Shown here: positions 35,629-43,191 of the stretch, one piece after another
Layout of the letters: every line of letters starts with the position of its first letter
How positions within the stretch are numbered: position 1 is the stretch's first letter
Assembly (NCBI RefSeq): GCF_005877905.1
Contig: NZ_SWDV01000018.1
Location: forward strand, 101,071-165,070
DNA from: Pseudomonas nicosulfuronedens
GTDB taxonomy: Bacteria > Pseudomonadota > Gammaproteobacteria > Pseudomonadales > Pseudomonadaceae
Length of the DNA stretch: 64,000 nucleotides
Reading direction: 5' to 3'
The notes under the pieces: model-generated
Database searches by the model: none
Told to the model about the DNA's origin: nothing
The model's input: the letters and a program-made list of their open reading frames with translations, nothing else
Made by a program: the position numbers and the translations under genes

Positions 35629-36105
35629 TCAGGCGTGAAGGTGGTTTTCCAACAACCCTACGGCGTCGCGCCAGCGCAGCCACAGGTTGCCTTGCCAATC
35701 CATGACCGGAAGTGATTCGCCCAGCAGCTGTTGCATGCGCCGGCGTGGCAGGCGCGTGTCGAGGTTGCAGCGGTCGCGCAGGGCGGGCACCACTTCGTTG
35801 CTCAGCCACTGGCGCAGGCTGCGGTTTTCCGGGTGGTAGCAGTAGACCAGCAGCAGGGCGTACAGACCGCTTTCGCTGACCAGCAGCTCGGGCTCAGGCT
35901 TGCCGGCGAGTCGCTCGTGACGAAGCTGGTCGCTGTCCAGGCGGGTCAGGAAGGGCGCGCCGATCTTGTAGCTGAGCAGCTTGCCCAAATCGCTGGCGAC
36001 AAACCACGCCTGCTGCTCGATCAGCAGGGCGCGCAATGGGCGGTTGTAACGAATGAAAGGGGTCGGGATCAGGCCGTCGTCGGCCGGGGCGATCGAAAGG
36101 TTCAT
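35629..36105 (-). CDS. BRO-N domain protein (phage antirepressor-like)
   Basis: A 158-residue protein. The first ~100 residues match a BRO-N DNA-binding fold (R-A-L-L-I-E-Q-Q-A-W-F-V-A-S-D-L-G-K-L-L ... L-V-S-E-S-G-L-Y-A-L-L). Such domains come from phage antirepressors and baculovirus BRO proteins. Clear ribosome site AAGGAGC before the ATG. It sits alone between the sigma-54 activator and fapF, on the fap strand, without other phage genes, so it is a domesticated or stranded phage gene. A structured noncoding stretch lies directly upstream. Confidence 0.8.
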   Translation of the reverse strand: MNLSIAPADDGLIPTPFIRYNRPLRALLIEQQAWFVASDLGKLLSYKIGAPFLTRLDSDQLRHERLAGKPEPELLVSESGLYALLLVYCYHPENRSLRQWLSNEVVPALRDRCNLDTRLPRRRMQQLLGESLPVMDWQGNLWLRWRDAVGLLENHLHA

Positions 36106-36161
36106 GCTGGAGCTCCTTGTACGTTCAAGAAGCCGCCGCCCGAAACTGGCGAAAAGTGGGA

Positions 36162-36349
36162 GGCGGACCGTGCAAGGGTGGAAAACCGGTTGAACCTAAC
36201 CAAACCCGGCCGGACCGAAGTCCGCCTCACACGGTCCGCCATAGGCAGCAAAGCGACCCGGCATCGAGGTGATGCCGGATTGCTCCCGCTATTGCATTGG
36301 TTAGGTCAATACAGGTTTCCACACCTGGCCACGATGACGCTGTGGCAGG
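36162..36349. other. Densely structured noncoding segment with interleaved inverted repeats
   Basis: Perfect 11-base repeat GGCGGACCGTG (36162-36172) / CACGGTCCGCC (36230-36240). Perfect 10-base repeat ACCTAACCAA (36194-36203) / TTGGTTAGGT (36297-36306), whose first arm lies inside the first loop and whose second lies outside, i.e. a pseudoknot or two exclusive folds. Further hairpins: CGGAC-CGAA-GTCCG (36211-36224), CCGGCATC-GAGGT-GATGCCGG (36258-36278), CAGGT/ACCTG (36312-36327), GCCAC/GTGGC (36328-36346). Could be a noncoding RNA, a leader for BRO-N, or a mobile-element end. Confidence 0.5.
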
Positions 36350-36511
36350 GCGAAACGCTAAGCAGGAGGCTCGTAGGACCGCAACGCCGGCGCAGTGTAG
36401 GGGCGTTCCCAAGCGTGCAGCAGCCGAAGCGCGTACCTGGCGCGGTGGCTTGCGGGAACTGAGAGCTTGTCGGGAGATTCCGCGCGAAAACCCTTGCGCC
36501 GGTGTCCGGCT

Positions 36512-36593
36512 GTAGGATGGTGTGGAGCGCAGCGATACCCATCGCTCTCCTGCACAGGCAGCATGGGTATCGCCGTGCTCCACCCATCCTACG
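36512..36593. repeat. Dispersed palindromic repeat, copy D
   Basis: GTAGGATGGTGTGGAGCGCA ... GATACCCAT, a 21-base spacer, then ATGGGTATCGCCGTGCTCCA ... ATCCTACG. Same arm order as B and C. Confidence 0.85.
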
Positions 36594-36707
36594 GCGATCC
36601 GGCTAATCCGCCCCACGAGCTGACACCGGGCTGGACCTGCAGGTGCACGCCACACGCGATCCTCGGTCATGACCCGAGCCGGCAGAGACGCGGCGCTGGA
36701 GAATGCC

Positions 36708-36730
36708 AAAGGCCCCGAAAAGGGGCCTTT
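36708..36730 (-). terminator. Terminator of the fap operon
   Basis: AAAGGCCCC / GGGGCCTTT, 9-bp perfect stem around five bases, 21 bases after the fapF stop on the minus strand. The T run is short (TTT), so termination may be incomplete. Confidence 0.7.
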
Positions 36731-36750
36731 GCGTTTGGACTGCCGAGCCG

Positions 36751-38025
36751 TCAGAAGTAATACGGGAATTTCACGCTGAAGCTGAAATCCGGCGCATCCG
36801 GCGAGATGCCGATGGACAGGTTCGGCACGATGGTCAGGTTGGGGCTCCACGCGTAGGTCAGACCCCAGTTGAAGTACGCCGCGTTGGCGTCGCTGCCGGT
36901 GACGGTGGTCCAGTCGCCGCCGTCGGCCTTGATCTTGCTCTTCTTGGCGATCAGGTCGGAGAAGGAGAACGACATGCTGGTCTTCTCGTTGAGGGCGAAG
37001 GCCACGCCCGCACCGATCTGGAACCAGTCGCCGAGATCGACCTTGCCTTTCTGCTTCACGCCCTGGGTGGGGCTGATGTCGTCGAAGGATTCCTCGAAGT
37101 TGTAGGTGTAGGAGAGGCTGCCGAACAGCACAGCCGGGTCGACGGTCTTGACCAGCGAGATGCCGGGGGTGACCGACCATACGCCGTTGCCGGTAGGCAG
37201 GGACTCGGGCACGTTGAGGTTGTCGTTGTCCGAGGCGCGCTTGAGCTTGATGCCGTAGGGTTCCTTGCCGGTGGGCGCCTTGACCCGCAGGCTGACCACC
37301 GCGTCGGGGCGCGACTCGGTTTCGTCCATGAACTTGTAGGCGATGCCGACGTTGACATCGCCCAGTGTCGGGTCGCGGGTGACCTTCTCGTCGGTGGACT
37401 GCGCCGTGGAGTTGCCGGCGCCGGCCGATTCGAAGGTGCTTTCGCGGTAGACCACGGGGGCGTTTATGTCGAACTGCCAGCGGTTGTTCCAGTTGTAGCG
37501 GCCGGTGAGGTCCAGGGTCCAGTTGTCGGCGTTGATGTTGTCCACGCCGATGTTGCCCAGGAAGATCGTGTCCAACGCCAGGAAGCCATTGAGGATCAGC
37601 TGCTTGGTGTCGTAGTGGGTGTAGGTAATGCCCGTCTCGAAACTGAACGCGCCATTGCCGAAGAAGCCGCTGGCCTCGTCGTAGAGGTTCTCCACGCTCT
37701 TGGGTGGGCTGGCGTCATCCTTGAGCGACTCGCCGTAGGAGCTGCCGCTGGAGGCAACGGTGTTGCCGGTTCCGGGCGGTGTCGGCTTGCCGGTGGAGGT
37801 GACCAGGCGCTTGGGCTGGGCGGGCGTGGCCGGAGCTTCCTCGACCTGCCTGACCCGTTGCTCGAGCACCATCAGGGCCTTCTGCTGGGCCTCGTAGCGC
37901 TGCTTGAGCTCAAGCAGCTCCTGTTTCAACGTCTCCACCTCGGCTTCCGTCGCCGCAGCGGCGAAGGTCGAGGGGAGTAATGCGGATACACAGATTGCAG
38001 TTCCTAGCGATAGCGATCGGTGCAT
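36751..38025 (-). CDS. fapF: Outer-membrane amyloid secretion pore FapF
   Basis: A 424-residue protein: signal peptide (cleavage near F-A-A-A-A), a coiled coil at ~27-62 ([16 protein letters not shown]), a Pro/Thr-rich linker, and a beta-barrel from ~130 that ends in F-P-Y-Y-F. FapF forms a trimeric pore gated by the coiled coil and exports FapA, B, C and E. Last gene of the fap operon, 52 bases after fapE. Confidence 0.92.
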   Translation of the reverse strand: MHRSLSLGTAICVSALLPSTFAAAATEAEVETLKQELLELKQRYEAQQKALMVLEQRVRQVEEAPATPAQPKRLVTSTGKPTPPGTGNTVASSGSSYGESLKDDASPPKSVENLYDEASGFFGNGAFSFETGITYTHYDTKQLILNGFLALDTIFLGNIGVDNINADNWTLDLTGRYNWNNRWQFDINAPVVYRESTFESAGAGNSTAQSTDEKVTRDPTLGDVNVGIAYKFMDETESRPDAVVSLRVKAPTGKEPYGIKLKRASDNDNLNVPESLPTGNGVWSVTPGISLVKTVDPAVLFGSLSYTYNFEESFDDISPTQGVKQKGKVDLGDWFQIGAGVAFALNEKTSMSFSFSDLIAKKSKIKADGGDWTTVTGSDANAAYFNWGLTYAWSPNLTIVPNLSIGISPDAPDFSFSVKFPYYF

Positions 38026-38077
38026 GGCGCGCTGTCCTTCTTATAGGTTGGACCTCACAGTCGCACTGGAGCGTAGA

Positions 38078-38824
38078 TCACATACCCATAGTGCGAAGCC
38101 CTTTGAGTTGGTCGAGATTGCAGTCGAGCGCTCCAGACGACGGAAGGTTGTTTTTCAGCACCACGCTGAGCTGTGCCAGGTTATTGACGGCATTATTCCC
38201 ACCCACCATCTGCGCGGCCTGGAGCAGCCCGCCGGCAGCCAGTTGCTGCATGGCGGCACCCTGGCCGTTGGCATTGATGGCTAGCTGGATGCTGCCATTG
38301 CCCGGCGTGACGCTGACGTCACCGGCGCCGTTGCTGGCGGTAATCGGAGTGCTGTTCAGCGGTGTGCCCTGCTGGGCCACGGCGGGCGGCGGCTGGTCGG
38401 CCTCCTTCACGTCGATGCTGACGGTGTTGGCGGCCGTGTTGTAGTCGCCTGCTGCGCGAACGCTCTGAGTGACACCCTGGGACTGGCTGAGGCCCGCTCC
38501 GCCGGTGACCGTGCCGGTACCCGCCGCGGGCGGAGCCGGGTTGCCGGTGGCCGGTTCATCGATAGTGGTCACGTAGAACTGCGGTTTGATGGTCGACTCC
38601 TGGACCTGCATGCTGACCCTGGCGCCGATGTTGTCGCCCACGGCGTTCTTCCAGGTGCTGCTCATGACAATGCCGAAGCTGATGACCCGGCCAGGCATCA
38701 CGTACTTGCCGCGAAGTTGGGCCAGCTCCTGATCCTTCAGCTCGATCGGCTTGAAGACGCTTTCTGCCTGGACCGGCAGGCAGGCCACTATGCAGGTGGC
38801 GGCAAGCAATGGGATCACTTTCAT
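38078..38824 (-). CDS. fapE: Functional amyloid component FapE
   Basis: A 248-residue exported protein with signal peptide (cleavage near V-Q-A-E). It is a minor secreted component of the Fap fibre in other pseudomonads. The segment G-G-A-G-L-S-Q-S-Q-G-V-T-Q-S-V-R-A-A-G-D-Y-N echoes the fibre repeats of FapB/C. The ATG at 38824 follows GGGGAGAA; the extra 38 codons upstream would overlap fapD and carry no signal peptide. Confidence 0.88.
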   Translation of the reverse strand: MKVIPLLAATCIVACLPVQAESVFKPIELKDQELAQLRGKYVMPGRVISFGIVMSSTWKNAVGDNIGARVSMQVQESTIKPQFYVTTIDEPATGNPAPPAAGTGTVTGGAGLSQSQGVTQSVRAAGDYNTAANTVSIDVKEADQPPPAVAQQGTPLNSTPITASNGAGDVSVTPGNGSIQLAINANGQGAAMQQLAAGGLLQAAQMVGGNNAVNNLAQLSVVLKNNLPSSGALDCNLDQLKGLRTMGM

Positions 38825-38870
38825 TGGGGTTCTCCCCGGAAGGATTCCTGCCTTCCGTTCTTGTGCGGTC

Positions 38871-39551
38871 TTAGAGGAAGTCGCTCTGGATAAAACCGAA
38901 TTCCATGAGCTCCGCATCCTTGACCGGGCTGAACGCATTGATTCGGTCCCTGGCCGTCAGTGGATCGGGCGGGTTCATCAGGGCATTGGCCTGTTCGTAG
39001 CCCGGACCGATGACGGCGAAGATGATGCCGTTCCAGCCTTTGAGAAAATCTTCCTGGGTAAAGCGCTTGTGGCCCAGCACCGGGTCGCCGATATAGACGT
39101 AGCCCTTGTAGGCACGCTGCATCACGACGAAGTGTTTGTAGCCACGGATATCCATCAGCACTATCACCGGGATCGTCAGCTTCTCCAGAGACGCCGGCGG
39201 GATTCGGTACCCGCGTGCGCGCATGCCGATGCCTTCGAGGTACGTCTTCATGTCGAGCATCGAAAAGCCCTGCGTGCGCACCAGGTCCGGGTCGGCCCGG
39301 ACCAGCATCCCCTTGATCACGAATTCCTCGTCCACGTCCAGCGCGTAGGCCTGGCGGAGGATCGTTGCCAGCGCGGCGGCGCCGCAGCTGAAATCGGTCT
39401 TCTGCTGGACCAGATTGCTGAACTTGCGCTCACGGATGCTCTCGACTGGCTTGTAGGCCACCGCCCCACCGGGAAGAACGGCGAAGGGGAGCTGCGCGGC
39501 CTGTGCCGTGAGCGAGAGAAGGGCGAGCAAAAGCAGGGCGGACGTACGCAT
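38871..39551 (-). CDS. fapD: C39-type cysteine protease FapD
   Basis: A 226-residue protein with signal peptide (cleavage near A-Q-A-A-Q). C39-like fold with Cys56 in D-F-S-C-G-A-A-A and His in Y-K-H-F-V-V, Asp in Y-I-G-D-P. Needed for fibre export or processing in the Fap system. The catalytic residues are intact. Lies between fapC and fapE. Confidence 0.92.
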   Translation of the reverse strand: MRTSALLLLALLSLTAQAAQLPFAVLPGGAVAYKPVESIRERKFSNLVQQKTDFSCGAAALATILRQAYALDVDEEFVIKGMLVRADPDLVRTQGFSMLDMKTYLEGIGMRARGYRIPPASLEKLTIPVIVLMDIRGYKHFVVMQRAYKGYVYIGDPVLGHKRFTQEDFLKGWNGIIFAVIGPGYEQANALMNPPDPLTARDRINAFSPVKDAELMEFGFIQSDFL

Positions 39552-39625
39552 GATCGTGACGCCTTGGGGTGGCTCAGGAGAAGGAGGCTCCGTTGCCGGA
39601 GCCTCCAGGTGCTACGCCGTTTCGC

Positions 39626-40633
39626 TTACAGGCAGGATTTGCAGCCTGCGGCGATGGACAGCGAGTTGCTCTGCTGGTTGCCTACACCAGCCGCAACGTT
39701 CGCGCCGAGGTTGCCCGACACATTGTTGAGCGAGTTGTTGATGGAGGCATCGTTGCGCACCGGGTCTTTCCAGCCGGTGGGGATCAGCACCTGATAGGTG
39801 GCCTGGCCTCTGAGATCAACAGTGCCAGCTTCGACGAAGAACAGCGGATCCTTGTCGGTTTTGCTGCCACCGCTGTTGCGGCTATCGTCATGACCGCCAC
39901 GGCCCGACTCGTCGACCACGTAGCCTGCACCTGCTCCCTTGTAGGTGCCATGGGCGCTGAAGGTGGACCGCAAGGTTTCCTTCTCGTAAGTCAGGAAGGC
40001 TACGTTGCCCACGGTGTTGCCACTGGAGGTCTGGGTGGCGCCACTGTAGGAGTCAGCACTACGACCACCGGACACGGCGGCTGCCATGTCGTTTTTCTGC
40101 TGGTTGTAGTTGCCCGACGCGATGTTGATGCCGATGTTCCCGGAGGAGTTGCTGCCGGAGTTGTTCAGCGAAGCCTTGTTGGTGGTGGAGAAGTTCCAGG
40201 CCTGGTTGTCCGTGTTGTTCTGGGTCACTTCAGTCGACGCATAGGCGGTACCGAAGATGAACTTCTCATCGGCAGTCGCCAGGGCGGCGGCGTTGGCCTG
40301 TTGGTTCATATCGCCGGCGGCGACGTTGACGCCCACGTTCCCGGATGCGTTCCCCAACGATCCGTCGACTGTCGCGGTGTTCTTGGTGCCCATGTTCACC
40401 ACGGTGTTGTCGCTGCTTTCCTGGGTGTCTTCCACCGTTGCACTGGCGCCTGCCTCGATCCGTGGGTCCTTGTAGGGATCGTACGGGGTCTTGGGTTGAT
40501 GTTGTTCATGACCGTGGCCATTGTCGTGGCCGTGACCATGCCCGTTGTTGTTACGGTTATCCGCGTGCACTGCTACAGCCATGACCGCTGCAACAGCGAA
40601 AACCAGAGGCTTCAGAGCCATTCTTGGTTTCAT
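39626..40633 (-). CDS. fapC: Major functional amyloid fibre protein FapC
   Basis: A 335-residue secreted protein: signal peptide, then a His/Gly/Asn-rich stretch (repeated G-H-G-H) at about 28-45, then three imperfect fibre repeats each with S-G-N-x-G-x-N-x-A-x-G-x-x-N-Q-Q (around residues 95, 185 and 310) separated by two variable linkers, and a terminal C-K-S-C motif. This is the FapC plan; the C-x-x-C end is typical. The His-rich N-terminus may bind metal. AAAGGAGATACACC precedes the ATG. Confidence 0.93.
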   Translation of the reverse strand: MKPRMALKPLVFAVAAVMAVAVHADNRNNNGHGHGHDNGHGHEQHQPKTPYDPYKDPRIEAGASATVEDTQESSDNTVVNMGTKNTATVDGSLGNASGNVGVNVAAGDMNQQANAAALATADEKFIFGTAYASTEVTQNNTDNQAWNFSTTNKASLNNSGSNSSGNIGINIASGNYNQQKNDMAAAVSGGRSADSYSGATQTSSGNTVGNVAFLTYEKETLRSTFSAHGTYKGAGAGYVVDESGRGGHDDSRNSGGSKTDKDPLFFVEAGTVDLRGQATYQVLIPTGWKDPVRNDASINNSLNNVSGNLGANVAAGVGNQQSNSLSIAAGCKSCL

Positions 40634-40688
40634 GGTGTATCTCCTTTGCTTTGTTTGGCGTGTTTAGTGTTATTGGAGTTGGCTTGGG

Positions 40689-41267
40689 TCAATCCGCGAC
40701 CCGGATGCTCAGGGTGTTGGCAATGCGATTGCCGACCCCGGCGCTCTGGCTCATCTGCACGACACCCCGGCTGCCGGCAAAGGCCTGGTCGCTGGTAACG
40801 ACCTGCCGGCTACCCGTGGTGGCGTCCATCGAGCCTGAGTTCACTGGCAGCGCGACGTTCTGCTGGGAAAGCACGCTGTCATCGACGCTCTGCGGAATCG
40901 CGCTGACGCTGATCCGCATGGCGTTCACTTGCTGGTTGGCGGCCCCGGCTGCCTGGTTCACGCCCAGGGCTCCGTTGCCGTTGGTGAAAGCGTTGCCGGT
41001 GATGCTGGCGGACGCGGCCTGGCTGGGGTCAACGAAGGCGTTGACCGTTTGCCGGAACTGGGTGGTGGCCTGGGCGTTGCTGCCGATGGCAATGGCTCGG
41101 CCGTTAGCCTGTTGCTGTGCATCCCCGGCGGCCTGGTTCACGCTGGCGACGCCGCGGTAATTGCGTACGGCGCTGTCGATGCTGGCGTTGTTGACCGTCG
41201 AAGGATCAGCAGCCAGGGCCGTGACGCTGCAGAGCAGGAGAGGGAGAGCGAGCAGGCGGGTGTTCAT
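40689..41267 (-). CDS. fapB: Minor amyloid / nucleator protein FapB
   Basis: A 192-residue secreted protein with signal peptide (cleavage near A-L-A-A-D) and three short-linker repeats: G-V-A-S-V-N-Q-A-A-G-D-A-Q-Q-Q, G-A-L-G-V-N-Q-A-A-G-A-A-N-Q-Q, and G-V-V-Q-M-S-Q-S-A-G-V-G-N-R. It is the CsgB-like nucleator of the Fap fibre. Begins one base after the fapA stop. Confidence 0.92.
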   Translation of the reverse strand: MNTRLLALPLLLCSVTALAADPSTVNNASIDSAVRNYRGVASVNQAAGDAQQQANGRAIAIGSNAQATTQFRQTVNAFVDPSQAASASITGNAFTNGNGALGVNQAAGAANQQVNAMRISVSAIPQSVDDSVLSQQNVALPVNSGSMDATTGSRQVVTSDQAFAGSRGVVQMSQSAGVGNRIANTLSIRVAD

Positions 41268-41268
41268 C

Positions 41269-41721
41269 TCAGCGGTCCCCCGTCAGCATGCGCAGGGGCG
41301 AAAGCCCTTGCTGGACGGTGCGGTTCACCGAGTTGGAGATGCCGGCGCCGCCACCGGCCGCACCCGCGCCCATGCTGTTGCCGTTGAGGGTCTGGTTGGC
41401 GCCGTTGTCCATGCCGACCAGTTGGCCTCCGGGCAGGATGTGCCGTTGCAGGCTGGAGCCACTGGTGACACCGGCGAAGTCGCTGTCGCTCAGCTCCGCG
41501 TTTCCGGTCTGGCGCACGATCTGCTCGGAAATGTTCGGGTTGACGGTGATCGGGTTTGGGTCGGGAATGTCGGTCGGCCGGGTGGCGACGCGTGGCTGCA
41601 CCTGGCGTTGCAGGACGATGGTGCCGTCGCCGGCTTGTGCAACCGGGCACAGCGGGACGCTGGCCGCGCCGCAAGCGAGCGTGACGAGAATGCCGACTAT
41701 CCGTGAGTCGATGTTCCCCAT
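41269..41721 (-). CDS. fapA: Fap system chaperone-like protein FapA
   Basis: A 150-residue exported protein, first gene of the fap operon. Signal peptide cleaves near A-Q-A-G-D. It has one fibre-like motif region (G-G-Q-L-V-G-M-D-N-G-A-N-Q-T-L-N-G-N). FapA is thought to guard FapC during export in other pseudomonads. The region upstream holds a -24/-12 promoter and two dyads. Confidence 0.88.
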   Translation of the reverse strand: MGNIDSRIVGILVTLACGAASVPLCPVAQAGDGTIVLQRQVQPRVATRPTDIPDPNPITVNPNISEQIVRQTGNAELSDSDFAGVTSGSSLQRHILPGGQLVGMDNGANQTLNGNSMGAGAAGGGAGISNSVNRTVQQGLSPLRMLTGDR

Positions 41722-41773
41722 GATGGCGGTTCCTTCTTGGTGCGCTGAGCCCTAACCAGCGGTACCAAGGAGG

Positions 41774-41789
41774 AGCAGTTGCTGTGCCG
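41774..41789 (-). promoter_or_regulatory. Sigma-54 (-24/-12) promoter of the fap operon
   Basis: On the minus strand CGGCACAGCAACTGCT: GG (-24) and GC (-12) separated by exactly ten bases, with CAC after GG as in the consensus. It lies 53-68 bases before the fapA start. The T before GG is replaced by C and the TT before GC by CT, so it is a good but not perfect match. Confidence 0.7.
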
Positions 41790-41799
41790 CTTTTAAACT

Positions 41800-41835
41800 G
41801 TCATTGAGAATCAATGACATGGCGCGAGGCCATGT
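41800..41835. promoter_or_regulatory. Two perfect dyads upstream of the fap promoter
   Basis: GTCATTGA-GAA-TCAATGAC (41800-41818) and ACATGGC-GCGAG-GCCATGT (41817-41835). They overlap by two bases and lie 11 and 28 bases upstream of the -24 element. Both are candidate activator, FleQ-like or repressor sites. At this distance they are nearer than usual for enhancers, so a repressive or AmrZ/FleQ-type role is possible. Confidence 0.6.
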
Positions 41836-42349
41836 GAGCCATTGGGGGGCGAGTGTTTCCACGCTGATACAGAACTGCCGTGCCAAAGCGCTTCGCAGGC
41901 CCTAGAACGGGGCCTTTATCACGGGTGAAGCGGATTCTGTTTCGTCGGTGATACACAACTTTGGGTGGGGAAGGGCGAGGCCCGATCCGCAGGCCTTTGC
42001 GGGGATTCGAGTGTTTCGTAGTGCTAACAGAAACGAAGAATTTGTAGGTTTTTTGGTACTTGAGTACTGCAGTCTTTTCAATGAATTAGGCATTTTGCAT
42101 GATGGCGCGAACCCGCCCGTATCGCGGTTGTCTGCATCTTCCTGGCGACGGAGGCAGAGTCAATTTTGCTGAAGTGCCAACGCATGCTCTGCTTGCGCTG
42201 CGCAGGAGAAATTTTTGTGAATTTCGTAGCGATCTGCAGGCAATGCATTAGCATGCCGACGCCGCTGTGGCGCTTGGGCGCCAGGAGCAGACAGCGGGGA
42301 ATAACCATTAGAAATGAGCGAGCCAGCGTGCCTCGCGGGGGACAGTAGT
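41836..42349. other. A/T-richer intergenic region between fapA and uppP
   Basis: About 510 bases with visibly lower GC than the surroundings, especially 41940-42260. Contains a GGTACT-TG-AGTACTGC dyad near 42053-42068 and a GCGCC-rich stem around 42260. Short open frames exist on both strands but none shows codon bias, a ribosome site and a recognisable product together. Probably holds distal fap control sequence and the uppP promoter. Confidence 0.5.
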
Positions 42350-43180
42350 ATGGATTTGTGGAGCGCCTTTCAGGCCTTCATCCTGGGCGTGGTCGAGGGG
42401 CTTACCGAGTTCCTGCCGATCTCCAGCACCGGCCACCAGATCATCGTGGCGGACCTCATCGGCTTTGGCGGCGAGCGGGCCGAAGCCTTCAACATCATCA
42501 TCCAGCTGGCCGCCATCCTGGCGGTAGTCTGGGAGTTTCGCCGCAAGATTCTCGACATCGTCTTTGGCCTGCCCACCCAGCCTAAGGCACAGCGCTTCAC
42601 CGTCAACCTGCTGATCGCCTTCTTCCCGGCGGTGGTGCTGGGCGTGGCGTTCGCCGACTACATCCACCACTACCTGTTCAACCCGATCACCGTGGCCGTT
42701 GCCCTGGTCGTGGGCGGCGTGATCATGCTCTGGGCGGAGAAGCGCCAGCACGTGATCCACGCCGAAACCGTGGACGACATGACCTGGAAGGAAGCCCTGA
42801 AGGTCGGCTGTTGCCAGTGCCTGGCCCTGATCCCGGGCACCTCGCGCTCCGGTGCGACCATCATCGGCGGCCTGCTGTTCGGCCTGTCGCGCAAGGCAGC
42901 CACCGAGTTCTCCTTCTTCCTGGCGATGCCCACCATGGTCGGTGCTGCGGTCTACTCCGGCTACAAGTATCGCGATGTCTTTCAGCCTGCGGACTTGCCG
43001 GTGTTTGCCGTCGGCTTCGTCACCTCTTTCATCTTCGCGATGATTGCCGTACGCGGCCTGCTCAAGTTCATCGCCAACCACAGCTATGCGGCCTTTGCCT
43101 GGTACCGTATCGTGTTCGGCCTGCTGATCCTGGCGACCTGGCAGTTCGCCTTGATCGACTGGAGCAGCGCCAAACCCTGA
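42350..43180 (+). CDS. uppP: Undecaprenyl-diphosphatase
   Basis: A 276-residue inner-membrane protein (BacA). Motifs: [14 protein letters not shown] at ~15-28 and [10 protein letters not shown] near ~165. Recycles C55-PP to C55-P for cell-wall synthesis; excess gives bacitracin resistance. The ATG at 42350 is used because the family begins M-D-L-W; upstream ATG 42314 would add 12 polar residues. Followed closely by the cold-shock/DUF1294 gene. Confidence 0.94.
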   Translation: MDLWSAFQAFILGVVEGLTEFLPISSTGHQIIVADLIGFGGERAEAFNIIIQLAAILAVVWEFRRKILDIVFGLPTQPKAQRFTVNLLIAFFPAVVLGVAFADYIHHYLFNPITVAVALVVGGVIMLWAEKRQHVIHAETVDDMTWKEALKVGCCQCLALIPGTSRSGATIIGGLLFGLSRKAATEFSFFLAMPTMVGAAVYSGYKYRDVFQPADLPVFAVGFVTSFIFAMIAVRGLLKFIANHSYAAFAWYRIVFGLLILATWQFALIDWSSAKP

Positions 43181-43191
43181 TCCGATTGCGA

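Larger units (their letters stand above)
36106..36750. other. Long intergenic region between BRO-N gene and fapF
   Basis: 645 bases with no credible gene. It contains the nested inverted repeats at 36162-36349, palindromic repeat copy D (36512-36593) and the fap terminator (36708-36730). Open frames crossing it on the minus strand overrun fapF in the wrong frame and lack codon bias. Confidence 0.65.

Noticed and set aside
36227..37180. Minus-strand frame from fapF into the intergenic region
   Set aside because: Overlaps fapF in the wrong frame, and the rest runs through a dispersed repeat and the fap terminator.
41902..42172. Two short opposing frames in the low-GC region before uppP
   Set aside because: Neither has a good ribosome site or a recognisable product, and they overlap each other.
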